Notes: a model not told the origin generated them from the sequence alone. A stretch of DNA of 42,886 nucleotides from Deltaproteobacteria bacterium (GCA_024279915.1 JAJRRB010000015.1:1-42886); one strand, 5' to 3'; positions 9,221-18,967 are shown, numbered from the stretch's first letter. A program made the numbers and translations.

Positions 9221-9522
9221 CCACGCATCCCGTTAAAATCATCGGCGACTAAAGTGCGCTTGCGCCGCCACAAATAAACCACCATGGCCAGTGCCACTGC
9301 GACCTCTGCAGCAGTAATTGCCATAAGCATGATTGAGAAAACCTGACCATCGACCTGCTGCCAGTAAGCTGAAGCCGAGACAAAGACCAGCGAGGCCGCA
9401 TTGAGCATTATCTCAACGCCGATCAGAATCATGAGGATCTGGCGTCTCAGCAGGACGCAAGTCAAACCGAGCACAAAGAGTACTACAGCGAAGGCCAGTG
9501 CATGTCCGAAGGGTAACATCAT
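9217..9522 (-). CDS. nuoK: NADH-quinone oxidoreductase subunit K
   Basis: 101 residues, a three-TM subunit of the membrane arm. The conserved Glu residues lie in MILIGVEIMLNAASLVF and ITAAEVAVALAMVVYLWRR. The open frame reaches a TTG at 9555, but ATG 9522 (or the adjacent ATG 9519) gives the usual length of about 100 residues and the normal N-terminus. The RBS is weak. It is separated from nuoJ by about 148 bases containing a long hairpin, unlike the otherwise tightly packed operon. Confidence 0.95.
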   Translation of the reverse strand: MMLPFGHALAFAVVLFVLGLTCVLLRRQILMILIGVEIMLNAASLVFVSASAYWQQVDGQVFSIMLMAITAAEVAVALAMVVYLWRRKRTLVADDFNGMRG

Positions 9523-9551
9523 GAGTTCACACTCAAAGATGCTATGGCTAA

Positions 9552-9660
9552 GCAAAAATTTCGCCCTACAAGGCTTGGTGCTTTTTCAGGGGAGAAGGCA
9601 TACATAGGATATGTCGAGGTCCTGAAAAAATGCCATAACGCCGTAGGGCGGACTTTTTGC
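9552..9660. repeat. Long imperfect hairpin element between nuoJ and nuoK
   Basis: About 109 bases folding on a common centre. Paired arms are GCAAAAA (9552-9558) with TTTTTGC (9654-9660), CGCCCTAC (9562-9569) with GTAGGGCG (9643-9650), CTTTTTCAGG (9581-9590) with CCTGAAAAAA (9621-9630, nine pairs), and a central ACATA/TATGT. It reads like a REP/MITE-type intercistronic element and would form a large stem in the nuo mRNA. Confidence 0.7.
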
Positions 9661-9670
9661 GACGCCATCA

Positions 9671-10177
9671 TCATTTTTCTTCTCCCTTCGGTAATGGCTT
9701 GCCAAGCATATAGGCACCAATGGTCGCGAAAAGCAGTTGGAAGGAAACCACCTCCACGGCCAGAGCGTAACGGCCAAAGAGAGCTTCGCCAACCGCCTGT
9801 GGTGCCAGATAGAAATCACCGATCTGCTTACTTGCCGCCGGATCCTGGAGAATCAACAGGAGGGAGCAAGCCATCAGGCTCGCCGAGAGCAAGGCCAGCG
9901 GCAGCCAACGTTGCCAACCCGGACCCTCAGGAGTCTCCTGTGGTGCCAGGCCAAGCATCATGATGATAAAGAGGAAGAGCACCATGATCGCGCCAGCGTA
10001 GACGATCACTTCAAAAGCCGCCACCAAAGGGGCACCAAGCAGATAGAACATCATCGCCAGGGCAAAGAAACTCACCACCAGATAGATCACCGCGTGCACC
10101 GGATTGCGCCGCGTGATGCAGAGCAAGGTCGCTGCAAGCATGATGAAGCCAAGTATGTAGAATAGTAGTGACGCCAT
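9671..10177 (-). CDS. nuoJ: NADH-quinone oxidoreductase subunit J
   Basis: 168 residues with five hydrophobic segments. Conserved TM3 stretch FEVIVYAGAIMVLFLFIIMMLG, which carries the pi-bulge region linking quinone chemistry to pumping, is intact. ATG 10177 has a short purine run (AAAGGG) upstream. Flanked on both sides by repeat-bearing gaps (about 140 bases to nuoI, 148 to nuoK), the only large gaps in the operon. Confidence 0.96.
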   Translation of the reverse strand: MASLLFYILGFIMLAATLLCITRRNPVHAVIYLVVSFFALAMMFYLLGAPLVAAFEVIVYAGAIMVLFLFIIMMLGLAPQETPEGPGWQRWLPLALLSASLMACSLLLILQDPAASKQIGDFYLAPQAVGEALFGRYALAVEVVSFQLLFATIGAYMLGKPLPKGEEK

Positions 10178-10206
10178 TTATACCCTTTAAGTCAAAACCT
10201 TAAATG

Positions 10207-10280
10207 GGACGCTGATAAGATCTGATGAACGCTGATTATAAGATTTGGTGATCATGCTTTTTCTGCGTTAATCAGCGTCC
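10207..10280. repeat. Hairpin repeat between nuoI and nuoJ
   Basis: GGACGCTGAT (10207-10216) pairs perfectly with ATCAGCGTCC (10271-10280). Internally, GAACGCTGATTA (10228-10239) echoes the arm and TGCGTTAATCAGCG (10264-10277) answers it. From memory, this sequence type recurs between genes in many bacterial genomes (not checked). It lies inside the nuo transcript in a gap of about 140 bases. Confidence 0.65.
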
Positions 10281-10317
10281 AATTGCTTGTGCTTTTCTCT
10301 GTGTCTCCACAGCTAAC

Positions 10318-10848
10318 TCAAGGCAATAATGCTTTCGGGTCCACCGGGCCGTATTCGTCTTCGTTGCCACCACGCTCGTTGGCCACGCCAACGCCTGAGT
10401 GTTCATAATAATTGTATTCATCATCCTTGCCGCAACCATCGATCAGCAGATCTTCTTTTTCCTGTACCAGCTTGAGCACATCACGGTTGCAGATCTCATA
10501 ATCGGGCGTGGTCTGGATCGCCATGGTCGGGCAGGCTTCGGCACAGAGCCCGCAGAAGATACAACGGGCAAAGTTGATGCGGAACCAGGCCGCGTAGCGG
10601 CGACCGTCCTCAGCTTCGGCGGCCTGCATCGAAATACAGTCGACCGGACAGGCAGCACTGCACAACTGGCAAGCGACACAGCGCTCACTGCCATCAGGAT
10701 TACGGGTCAGCACGATGCGCGCCCGATAACGCGGCGGCGGTGTACGCTTCTCTTCCGGATACTGAATCGTCACCGGTTTCTTAAAAAGATAACCGAGGGT
10801 GATCCAGAAGGGCTGCAGAGTGCCTTTTATGTCGCGCCAAAAATTCAT
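10318..10848 (-). CDS. nuoI: NADH-quinone oxidoreductase subunit I
   Basis: 176 residues, the peripheral-arm ferredoxin-like subunit holding clusters N6a and N6b. Two 4Fe-4S motifs are intact: CVACQLCSAACPVDC and CIFCGLCAEACP. The N-terminal amphipathic helix (FWRDIKGTLQPFWITLGYLF) sits on the membrane arm. The acidic C-terminal tail (DEYNYYEHSGVGVANERGG) is typical of the family. The start ATG 10848 has only a weak RBS; the gap to nuoH is about 50 bases. Confidence 0.97.
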   Translation of the reverse strand: MNFWRDIKGTLQPFWITLGYLFKKPVTIQYPEEKRTPPPRYRARIVLTRNPDGSERCVACQLCSAACPVDCISMQAAEAEDGRRYAAWFRINFARCIFCGLCAEACPTMAIQTTPDYEICNRDVLKLVQEKEDLLIDGCGKDDEYNYYEHSGVGVANERGGNEDEYGPVDPKALLP

Positions 10849-10898
10849 AGATAAAGTCAGTAATCAGAGAAAAACAACATCCCGCCTGCTTTTCTTCG

Positions 10899-11894
10899 TC
10901 AAGAGTTCATTGCCAAACGTATGGCTCCGGTAATCACGACATTCAACAGCGCCAGCGGGATCAGCACCTTCCAACCAAAACGCAGCAACTGATCGTAACG
11001 TGGTCGTGGCATACTGCCGCGCGCCCAGATAAAGAGGAAGGCCACAAAGAGCACCTTGCCGATAAACCAGACCACCGGTGGCAGAAACGGTCCGTGCCAG
11101 CCACCAAGGAAGAAAACCGTGGTCATGGCACCGATAACAATCAGGTTGATATATTCACCGACAAAGAAGAGGCCGAAGCGCATGCCGGAATACTCAGTAT
11201 GGAAGCCGGCGACAATTTCGTTTTCTGCCTCTGGCATATCAAAAGGAGTCCGTTTCGATTCGGCGGTAATGCTGATCATGAAGATGATAAAGGCCAACGG
11301 GTGCTGCAATATATTCGGCCAGGTGGACTGCGCCATAACGATCTCGGTCAAGGAGAAAGACTTGGCAGTCATCACCACCGGTATTAAAGAGAGACCGAGG
11401 GCAAGTTCGTAAGAGAGCATTTGCGCCAAACCGCGCATGGCACCAAGCAGAGAATATTTTGAATTGGAGGCCCAGCCACCGAGGACCACACCGTAAACAG
11501 CCAGTGAGGAGAGACCGAAGAGATAGAGCAGGCCGATGTGCAGGTCACAAACCACCATCGGGATTTCGCGACCAAAAAGAGTCAGCGGCGGCGAAAAGGG
11601 CACCACAGCAAAGCTGAGCAGGGCAGTCAGAGCGGTCAAACCGGGGGCAAAGAGGAAAATCCACTTATCAGATCGGGCGGGGACAAAGTCCTCCTTGGTG
11701 ATAAGTTTGATTACATCGCAAAGTGGCTGAATCATACCACCGGGGCCAACCCGGTTCGGTCCGTAACGCATTTGCATACGACCAAGAATCTTGCGTTCTG
11801 CCAGCACCAGGTACGCCGCCATGGAAAGCACCACGCCAAAGATCAGGCCGAGCTTGACCAGGATGAGAATCAGGGTGATCAGCATTTCGTTCAT
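10899..11894 (-). CDS. nuoH: NADH-quinone oxidoreductase subunit H
   Basis: 331 residues with eight TM segments; forms much of the quinone chamber. Conserved loops seen: RMQMRYGPNRVGPGGMIQPLCDVIKLITKED and the charged loop KRTPFDMPEAENEIVAGFHTEYSGMRFGLFF, whose acidic residues feed the E-channel. The start ATG overlaps the nuoG stop by four bases. Length is normal for bacterial NuoH. Confidence 0.97.
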   Translation of the reverse strand: MNEMLITLILILVKLGLIFGVVLSMAAYLVLAERKILGRMQMRYGPNRVGPGGMIQPLCDVIKLITKEDFVPARSDKWIFLFAPGLTALTALLSFAVVPFSPPLTLFGREIPMVVCDLHIGLLYLFGLSSLAVYGVVLGGWASNSKYSLLGAMRGLAQMLSYELALGLSLIPVVMTAKSFSLTEIVMAQSTWPNILQHPLAFIIFMISITAESKRTPFDMPEAENEIVAGFHTEYSGMRFGLFFVGEYINLIVIGAMTTVFFLGGWHGPFLPPVVWFIGKVLFVAFLFIWARGSMPRPRYDQLLRFGWKVLIPLALLNVVITGAIRLAMNS

Positions 11895-14293
11895 GCTTTA
11901 CCCTCCTTCTCAAGCTGACAGTCAAGCATGCTGCCCGGTACCATTCCTTCGAGAGCGGTATCCCAGAGTTGCGGGGCCAGTATCAGGCCGTTGACCATCT
12001 TTTCGTCAGTACGAATAACTACGTGACAATGGCCAAAGTGAGTAGTCAGGCGAGCCCGATCACCAGCCGACAAACCAAGCTTTTCGGCCTGCTCAGGGTG
12101 CAAAACAACATAAGGCTTTGGTTGCGTTGCTGCCAGAGGTGACGACAGGTGCGCCAGCCAGTGTGAGCCCACCGGTCCGGTTATCGCCAGTAGTTTCAGG
12201 GCATCAGTCACTCCAGTCTGGAGGAGATCCTGCTCTGCAGCTGGTGGCAAGGAGCCCTGGGCGGAAAAACGCAAACCGGTGCTTTCAGCATCAATAGCCG
12301 AGAGTCCGACAAAGCACTCATCGCTCTGCTCAATGGTTTTACGCAGAGCAGCAAGAGTCGTATCGCGTTCAAGCAATTCGGCCAGCAGCCACCAATCTGC
12401 TTCAGGAGCAGAACCTGGCGTTGTCTGGAAGAATTCACGCGGTGGGTGGTTACCTGCACCGGTCTCACTGATCGGCAGACCGGGATCAATGACCGCCTGA
12501 AACGCCTGCAGGCGTCCTTCGTTATTCATATAGCTACCGGCCATCTCAGCATTAGCACGGGTCGGCAAGAAGATATCGGCGCGTTGCGCAGCCAGCCCCG
12601 GTGTCGCATCAAAACTCACCAGCAATTCCAGGTGACCGAGAGCGGCCTGGGCGCGCGAGGGATCCATGGCCTCCCGGAAGGGGTCGCTCTCCAGACAGAC
12701 CAATGCGCGAATAGTACCCTCCTGGATCGCATCAAGAATCGTATCAAAATCGGGACCGTCACCCGCCAGCAAGGCACCGCCATAACTATTCGGTCCTGCC
12801 AGCATAGTCATCACACCAACCGCGCACTCTGCTGATGACAATTGCGCAGCCGTGGAACAAAGCGCATCGACCCCTTTACCACCAAGCAGATCAGCACCGC
12901 CGATTAGAACGGGACGCTGGGCTGAATCAAATTGTTCGCTGAGATTTTCAAGGAACGCGTGCTCGTGATTGTCAAAAGCATGCAGATCCTTCTGAGCAAG
13001 AGCTGTCAGGACGTCAGTCAGACGTTCCATAGCCAAAGGCAGATGACTCGCTGCGCAGGGCAGTTCCACTGGACGAGGATCAATGACGATAACCTTGCCA
13101 CCGTTGCGCACGGCCTGGCGTATGGCCAGAGCCAGCATCGGTCCTTCCGCCAGCGGATCCGCGCCAAAGAGCACGATCAAGTCGCTCTGCCTGAGATCTT
13201 CAAGACTACGGCCATGCTCACCGAGCCGGGCTGCCAGAGTGCGGGCGGCATGATCACGCCCCTGATGCGCTTCGTAAACAAGCTGTTGCGAGCCCGTTGC
13301 AGCGGCCCAATCACGCAACAACACGCTGCCTTCGAAGCTTGCGCGCGAAGAGCCGAGAAAAGCGATACTGTTCGGGCCATGCTCACGAGCCATCCCGGCA
13401 ACCCGCTCACGGGCGGCTGTCAATGCCGCAGCAACTGCCACTGGTTGACCATCGACACGTGCTTGCCGTGGCCGTTCCTGATGATTGACATGGTCATAAC
13501 CGAATCGACCACGATCACAAATAAAGAAGCCGTGGGTCTCACGGTTGATTCCGGCCTTGACCCGCTGCACTTCACGATAGCGACCGCCGGGAATGGTCGC
13601 ACAACCAAGACTGCAATGCGGGCAGATTGATGGCGCTTCCTGCAGATCCCAGAGCCGTGTCTTGAAACGGAACGGCTTGCTGGTCAGCACTCCAGTGGGA
13701 CAAGCGTCGATGATATTGCCGGAGAAGGGGCTTTCCAGAGTTCCTTCCTGAAAGCGACCGTACTGAATGCGGTTACGCGAACCAAACACGCCGTAATCGG
13801 TGCCACCGCAATAGTCACGATAGGTGCGCACACAGCGGTAGCAGGTAATGCAGCGGTTCATCTCTTGTTGCACAAAGGGGCCAAGATCCTGGTTGGTAAA
13901 GGTGCACTTCTTGCCATTGTAACGGCGTACACCGTGACCACCAGCCACCGTCATCTCCTGCAGCTGGCATTCGCCACCTTCATCACAAACCGGACAATCG
14001 TGGGGGTGATTAGTCATGGCCCACTCGATAACATGTTCGCGGAGTTCAATTGCATCAGGATCAGTCGACGAAACCACCATGCCGTCCTGAGCCTCAACCA
14101 TACACGCCATCTGCAGCCCTGTGACCGGGCCATCGACAAACATCATGGCACAGAGGCGACAGGAACCGACCGCTCCCAGCGCTTCGTGATAACAGAAGTG
14201 AGGGATAACGATGTCGAGTTCACGTGCGGCTTCGAGGACGTTGGTCCCTTCAGGCACGGTCACTTCAAGATTGTCGATCGTCAGTTTAGGCAT
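11891..14293 (-). CDS. nuoG: NADH-quinone oxidoreductase subunit G
   Basis: 800 residues, the large iron-sulfur subunit. The N-terminal 2Fe-2S domain (FCYHEALGAVGSCRLC), the His-Cys3 4Fe-4S motif (HDCPVCDEGGECQ), the next cluster motif (CITCYRCVRTYRDYC ... DACPTG) and a molybdopterin-oxidoreductase-type 4Fe-4S motif (CPHCSLGC) follow in order. The rest is the degenerate molybdopterin-like domain and a small C-terminal barrel (LSAGDRARLTTHFG). CPHCSLGC matches the extra cluster (N7) found in some bacterial complexes. It lies 21 bases after nuoF and overlaps nuoH by four. Confidence 0.97.
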   Translation of the reverse strand: MPKLTIDNLEVTVPEGTNVLEAARELDIVIPHFCYHEALGAVGSCRLCAMMFVDGPVTGLQMACMVEAQDGMVVSSTDPDAIELREHVIEWAMTNHPHDCPVCDEGGECQLQEMTVAGGHGVRRYNGKKCTFTNQDLGPFVQQEMNRCITCYRCVRTYRDYCGGTDYGVFGSRNRIQYGRFQEGTLESPFSGNIIDACPTGVLTSKPFRFKTRLWDLQEAPSICPHCSLGCATIPGGRYREVQRVKAGINRETHGFFICDRGRFGYDHVNHQERPRQARVDGQPVAVAAALTAARERVAGMAREHGPNSIAFLGSSRASFEGSVLLRDWAAATGSQQLVYEAHQGRDHAARTLAARLGEHGRSLEDLRQSDLIVLFGADPLAEGPMLALAIRQAVRNGGKVIVIDPRPVELPCAASHLPLAMERLTDVLTALAQKDLHAFDNHEHAFLENLSEQFDSAQRPVLIGGADLLGGKGVDALCSTAAQLSSAECAVGVMTMLAGPNSYGGALLAGDGPDFDTILDAIQEGTIRALVCLESDPFREAMDPSRAQAALGHLELLVSFDATPGLAAQRADIFLPTRANAEMAGSYMNNEGRLQAFQAVIDPGLPISETGAGNHPPREFFQTTPGSAPEADWWLLAELLERDTTLAALRKTIEQSDECFVGLSAIDAESTGLRFSAQGSLPPAAEQDLLQTGVTDALKLLAITGPVGSHWLAHLSSPLAATQPKPYVVLHPEQAEKLGLSAGDRARLTTHFGHCHVVIRTDEKMVNGLILAPQLWDTALEGMVPGSMLDCQLEKEGKA

Positions 14294-14314
14294 ATTTAAT
14301 CGGTTACTTAGTTA

Positions 14315-15586
14315 CTACTTAAATGGACAACATCCCTTGCGGATATGGTCCTTGATTTCATCTGCAAAGAGGCGCAGCAGCGCTTCTACCGGGCCCATGG
14401 CGCCCTCGGCCAGAGCGCAGAAGGAGCGCCCCTTGATATTGCGGCCCTGATCTTTGAGCATAACCAGGTCATCTTCGCTTGCCTGGCCGAACTCGATGCG
14501 GTCGAGCAACCAGGAGATGGTTACCAATCCGTCGCGACATGGCGTACACCAACCGCAACTCTCCCGGGCGAAAAACTGGTTGAGGTTGCGGGTTACCGCC
14601 ACCATGCAGGTGTTTTCGTCAAAGACCGTGACACCGGCGGTACCGAGACGACTCTCGACCTTCTCAAGGGGATCGAAATCCATCATCAGGTCGAGGTGTT
14701 CCGCAGTCAGATAAGGTGTTGACGCACCACCCGGCAGACACGCTTTAAACTTTTTCCCAGCTCGCACACCACCGCCGAAATCTTCCACCACCTCACGCAG
14801 GGTGATGCCAAGGGGCAGCTCGAAACATTCGGTCCGGTTCAGATGCCCGGAGAGACCAAAGAGTTTGGTTCCGGCACTTTGCGGATTCAGTGCCAGGTTC
14901 TGGAACCATGCTGTACCGTTGGTCAGGATGTGCGGCACAGTCGCCAGAGTCTCAACGTTATTGACATTGGTCGGCCGACCGAACAGACCACGCTGAGCCG
15001 GGAAGGGTGGCTTGGTGCGCGGATTGGGTCGACGCCCTTCAAGACCATTGAGCAGCGAGGTCTCTTCACCAAGAATGTAACGCCCGGCACTACGGTGCAC
15101 GTGCAGTTCGACATCAAATCCAGAACCAAGGATATTTTTGCCCAGATAGCCCGCTGCGATCGCTTCTGCAATTGCCCGCTCAACCCGTTGTGAGCAGTCT
15201 TCGTAGGCGTAGCGCAGAAAGATGTAACCGATCGAGGCTTGCAGAGCATAAGAGGCAATCGCCATCCCCTCTACCAGTTGATGAGGATCAGCCAGAAGTA
15301 GCTGGCGATCCTTATAGGTTCCTGGCTCCATCTCGTCGCCGTTGCAGACCAGGTATTTATCTCCCGGTTGATCAGCCGGAAAAAAAGACCACTTGATGCC
15401 GGTCGGGAATCCTGCACCGCCACGACCGCGCAGGTCGGATTCCTTGACCCGCCCGCAGACTTCTGCCGGTGACATCTTTAGCGCCGCACGCAACCCCTGG
15501 TAGCCACCGTTCTTCTCGTATTCGGGCAGCAGGATCGTCTCGTTTGGCCGACGATTTTTGAATAGAACCTGTGGATACGAGTTCAT
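14315..15586 (-). CDS. nuoF: NADH-quinone oxidoreductase subunit F
   Basis: 423 residues, the NADH- and FMN-binding subunit. LRGRGGAGFPTGIKW is the FMN/NADH Gly-rich loop, NGDEMEPGTYKDR the NADH pocket, and GEETSLLNGLEGRRPNPR the second conserved block. The C-terminal 4Fe-4S (N3) motif is ESCGWCTPCRDG with a downstream Cys (GRSFCALAEG). There is no extra ferredoxin domain at either end, so this is the plain respiratory form, not a bifurcating hydrogenase type. Four bases separate it from nuoE. Confidence 0.97.
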   Translation of the reverse strand: MNSYPQVLFKNRRPNETILLPEYEKNGGYQGLRAALKMSPAEVCGRVKESDLRGRGGAGFPTGIKWSFFPADQPGDKYLVCNGDEMEPGTYKDRQLLLADPHQLVEGMAIASYALQASIGYIFLRYAYEDCSQRVERAIAEAIAAGYLGKNILGSGFDVELHVHRSAGRYILGEETSLLNGLEGRRPNPRTKPPFPAQRGLFGRPTNVNNVETLATVPHILTNGTAWFQNLALNPQSAGTKLFGLSGHLNRTECFELPLGITLREVVEDFGGGVRAGKKFKACLPGGASTPYLTAEHLDLMMDFDPLEKVESRLGTAGVTVFDENTCMVAVTRNLNQFFARESCGWCTPCRDGLVTISWLLDRIEFGQASEDDLVMLKDQGRNIKGRSFCALAEGAMGPVEALLRLFADEIKDHIRKGCCPFK

Positions 15587-15590
15587 ATCC

Positions 15591-16085
15591 TTAACCCTCG
15601 GCCGCTATCGCGGCACGCTCCTGCTGCAGAATTTCGTCGATCTTCTCAGTCGTCAGGAGGCCATGCGTAGTCAAGCCGATCATCATTGCCGGAGCATCAC
15701 CGCAGGCACCGAGACAACAGGTTGGCAGCAGGGTGAACTGTCCATCAGCCGTAGTCTCACCCAGGCTGATGCCGATACTTTTTTTCAGGTGATCGGTAAT
15801 CATCTCGGCACCGGTCGACCAGCAGCAGATCGAATCACAAATATGAATAACCCGCTTACCGACCTCACGCCGGAAAATCTTGTCGTAGAAAGTGGCAAGT
15901 TCTTCCACTTCAATCGGTAGAACTCCGAGCGTTTCGGCCGTCAACAGCACACCGTCGTCAGGCACCCAGCCATGGTGCGACTGAATCGCCCGCAGCAAAT
16001 CAACAATCAACTCATGGGGATGAGAAATCGCTGCCGCTTTGGCTTTGAAGCTGTCGATCTGATTTTGTGGTAAAAGTTCGCTCAT
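15591..16085 (-). CDS. nuoE: NADH-quinone oxidoreductase subunit E
   Basis: 164 residues, thioredoxin-like 2Fe-2S subunit (cluster N1a). The four Cys ligands are seen in CDSICCWSTGAEM and LLPTCCLGACGDAPAMM. Each pair has an additional neighbouring Cys (CC), which is unusual but does not disturb the ligand spacing. The N-terminal helical part (LLRAIQSHHGWVP) is typical. Six bases downstream of nuoBCD, four upstream of nuoF. Confidence 0.96.
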   Translation of the reverse strand: MSELLPQNQIDSFKAKAAAISHPHELIVDLLRAIQSHHGWVPDDGVLLTAETLGVLPIEVEELATFYDKIFRREVGKRVIHICDSICCWSTGAEMITDHLKKSIGISLGETTADGQFTLLPTCCLGACGDAPAMMIGLTTHGLLTTEKIDEILQQERAAIAAEG

Positions 16086-16091
16086 AAAACC

Positions 16092-18482
16092 TTACCTGTC
16101 CAGGTCCGCCAGAATAAAATCAATCGCACCCAACACCATGATTAAATCCGAGATCATCCAGCCTTTGGTGATCTTTGGAAAAACCTGCATATGGGCAAAA
16201 CTCGGAGTGCGGATACGCAATCGGTACGGGGTGTTGCCGCCATCGCTGACCACGTAGTAACCACACTCACCTTTACTCGATTCGATGCCACGGTAGCATT
16301 CGCCACGTGGCGGCGTCAGGCCACTGGACACGTTCATGAAATGATGGATCAGTGACTCGATATCCTTCTTGCCAGCATTGCGCTCCGGGTAGGCATAGCG
16401 CAAATCTTTGGTTACATAGAGGCCATCCGGCATATCGGCAGCGGCCTGCTTGACGATACGCAGACTCTGACGCATTTCGTTGAGTCGCACCAGGTAGCGC
16501 GCGTAGCTGCAACCAGCGGTCTCGGTCGGAACATCAAAATCAAAACGTTCGTAACCGGAGTAGGGCATTTTCTTGCGCAAGTCCCAGTCGATCCCGCAAG
16601 CTCGCAAGTTGGCCCCGGACATACCCCAATCGATGGCTTCATCAAGGGTTGTGACCCCGATACCCTCGGTGCGCGCCCTGAAAATCGGTCCATCGGTCAA
16701 CATGCGATCAAGTTCATCGATGCGCTTGTCAAAATCACTGGTAAAGATATCCACCGTTTCTTTCCAGCCATCAGGGAGATCCATCGGCAGACCACCGATA
16801 CGGAACCAGGCCGGATGCATACGCCCACCGGTAATCTGCTCGATAATGTCGAAAATCTTTTCACGCGATTCGAAGGTGTAGAAGACCGGGGTCATGGCGC
16901 CGACATCGTGGGCGAAGGTGCCAAGCCAGACCAGGTGACTGGAAAGTCGAAACAGCTCACAGAGCATGACCCGGATCACCTGGGCGCGCTCCGGGACTTC
17001 GACACCGAGCATGGTCTCTAGCGGTAGCAGGTAAGCGAGATTGTTCTGCACACCGGAGAGGTAATCGATGCGATCAGTGTAAGGAATGTACTGGTTCCAG
17101 TGCTGGCGTTCGGCGATCTTTTCGGCACCGCGATGATGGTAACCGAGATCAACATCGACATCCTCGACCTCTTCGCCATTGAGCTTGGCGACCAGGCGCA
17201 AAACGCCGTGGGTGCCAGGATGATGCGGGCCAAGATTGAGAATCATGGTCTCGTCATCGACACGCTCCATCTCATTGCCGCCGAAAAAGCTCTCCGCGTC
17301 ACGCGGTACCATCTTCATCGCCGCTTCCGGCGTAAAAGGCTCCATCTCCGTAGCGCGGCTGACATGTTCCTTGCGCAGAGGATGGCCCTGCCAGTCATGA
17401 GGCATAAGAATGCGACGCATGTCGGGATGACCTTTGAAATCGATACCGAACATATCGAAGACTTCGCGCTCGTACCAGTTGGCCGTGGTCCAGACATCGG
17501 TGATGGATGGTGCGGTTGGTTTCTCGCCTTGCAGCGGCACCTTGACCCGCAGGTAGCCGGGATCATCGTAAGAGAGCAGATGGTAGACCAGCGTAAAATC
17601 GTGGTCAGGACGCTTTTGCCTGGCGCGTTCGTCGATGGCGGTCAGATCTTCGAGACGACGGTACCTGGTTGGTGCCTGCTCCTTGAGGAAGCGCAGCAGC
17701 TCCGGTGCCGTTTCGGTATCTGTCCAGAAGGTCGGCATATCGACGCCCTTGGCGTCTTCACGTACCTTCTCGCCGAAATGTTCATGCAGGGTTTTACGTA
17801 GGTCAGGCGTCGAGGCAACGAATTCGACGCGCGGCTGGGCTGGTCGCCATAATTCAGCAGCACGGCTGCCCCAGAAGTTTGGTGACTGAGTGGAGGTGCC
17901 GCGATTCGGGCTGTTGCCGAAACCTGGCCCGCGTGTATCGCGACTTTTACTGACGCCATCGACCAACAGCGGCAGGCTGGTACCCTCACAGCCACCCTCC
18001 ATACCGAGAACCATGCGAGCGGGCTTCTCATCGGCGGCAATCTTTTCCTGCAGCATGATCAGTCCCTGTAAAAAAGCTTCCGGGCGAGGTGGGCATCCAG
18101 GCACGTAAACATCGACCGGCAGCACCTGGTTAACTCCCTGCATGACGCTATAAACATCGTACATGCCACCGGAGTTGGCGCAGCTGCCCATGGCCATGAC
18201 CCACTTGGGATTCGCCATCTGCTCGTAGACGCGCAACATGCTCGCGCCCATTTTTTTAAAGGGTGTTCCGGAAATGATCATCAGGTCGGCCTCACGCGGC
18301 GTACTGCGTAAAACCTCGGCACCGAAGCGAGCGATATCGAAACGTGGCGTCATGCTGGTCATCATTTCGACAAAACAGCACGACAGGCCGAAGAACATCG
18401 GCCAGAGACTATTCTTGCGACCCCAGTTGATGGCATCGTCCAGCGTAGTCAGAATGACATTGGGAGGTAACTGTTCGCTCAC
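16092..18482 (-). CDS. nuoBCD: Fused NADH-quinone oxidoreductase subunits B, C and D
   Basis: 796 residues. Residues 1 to about 170 are NuoB, with cluster N2 ligands C35, C36, C101 and C130 ([24 protein letters not shown]). About 170-215 is a polar linker. About 218-395 is NuoC ([25 protein letters not shown]). From about 403 is NuoD ([15 protein letters not shown], the quinone-site loop; GYHHRGAEK). The frame is continuous with no stop, so this is a true three-way fusion. CD fusions are well known (E. coli); BCD fusions are rarer but known in some bacteria. The start is GTG, overlapping the nuoA stop as GTGA. Confidence 0.96.
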   Translation of the reverse strand: MSEQLPPNVILTTLDDAINWGRKNSLWPMFFGLSCCFVEMMTSMTPRFDIARFGAEVLRSTPREADLMIISGTPFKKMGASMLRVYEQMANPKWVMAMGSCANSGGMYDVYSVMQGVNQVLPVDVYVPGCPPRPEAFLQGLIMLQEKIAADEKPARMVLGMEGGCEGTSLPLLVDGVSKSRDTRGPGFGNSPNRGTSTQSPNFWGSRAAELWRPAQPRVEFVASTPDLRKTLHEHFGEKVREDAKGVDMPTFWTDTETAPELLRFLKEQAPTRYRRLEDLTAIDERARQKRPDHDFTLVYHLLSYDDPGYLRVKVPLQGEKPTAPSITDVWTTANWYEREVFDMFGIDFKGHPDMRRILMPHDWQGHPLRKEHVSRATEMEPFTPEAAMKMVPRDAESFFGGNEMERVDDETMILNLGPHHPGTHGVLRLVAKLNGEEVEDVDVDLGYHHRGAEKIAERQHWNQYIPYTDRIDYLSGVQNNLAYLLPLETMLGVEVPERAQVIRVMLCELFRLSSHLVWLGTFAHDVGAMTPVFYTFESREKIFDIIEQITGGRMHPAWFRIGGLPMDLPDGWKETVDIFTSDFDKRIDELDRMLTDGPIFRARTEGIGVTTLDEAIDWGMSGANLRACGIDWDLRKKMPYSGYERFDFDVPTETAGCSYARYLVRLNEMRQSLRIVKQAAADMPDGLYVTKDLRYAYPERNAGKKDIESLIHHFMNVSSGLTPPRGECYRGIESSKGECGYYVVSDGGNTPYRLRIRTPSFAHMQVFPKITKGWMISDLIMVLGAIDFILADLDR

Positions 18483-18967
18483 GTGACGCTCCCTTGTACT
18501 TTGTGCTGATCATTATGCGCCTTGCGCTGTTCCTTCTGTGCCTTACGTCTCTCACGCTGCGCGCGCGGTTCCCAATCAAGACCACCGGTCTTCCAGATAT
18601 GTACCAGACCAAGAAAGAGAATGAAGATAAAGAAACAGACGTGGGCGAAACCGGGCCAGCCGAGGCGATCAGAAGCAACGGCCCAGGAGGCGACAAAAAT
18701 CACCTCAACATCGAAGATAACGAAGAATATGGCCACCAGGTAGAAAGGTACCGGACCTTTGACACGAGCATTATCGAGGGGCAGGATACCCGATTCATAG
18801 GGCTCCTGTTTCTGTCGGGAACGGGTCTTGTGGCCAAGACCCCAAGAGAGCAGCAAGAGGACCGCAATCAGGAAAACCGCGATACCACTATAGATTCCCA
18901 GAGCCAGATACGACTCGAAATCGGGTTGTGTCGTCATCAGTTGTGAAGGATCGGCCACAGGTGACAT
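18479..18967 (-). CDS. nuoA: NADH-quinone oxidoreductase subunit A
   Basis: 162 residues, a three-TM membrane subunit and first gene of the operon. The conserved [35 protein letters not shown] block is intact. After the last TM the protein has an unusually long, strongly basic tail, [20 protein letters not shown], longer than most NuoA C-termini. The start ATG 18967 is used; GGAAGG lies a rather long 15 or so bases upstream, so an internal ATG at 18937 cannot be excluded. No clear promoter was recognised in the 100 bases upstream. Confidence 0.94.
   Translation of the reverse strand: MSPVADPSQLMTTQPDFESYLALGIYSGIAVFLIAVLLLLSWGLGHKTRSRQKQEPYESGILPLDNARVKGPVPFYLVAIFFVIFDVEVIFVASWAVASDRLGWPGFAHVCFFIFILFLGLVHIWKTGGLDWEPRAQRERRKAQKEQRKAHNDQHKVQGSVT

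Noticed and set aside
17100-17801. A 233-codon plus-strand frame within nuoBCD
   Set aside because: Shadow of the fused complex I gene.
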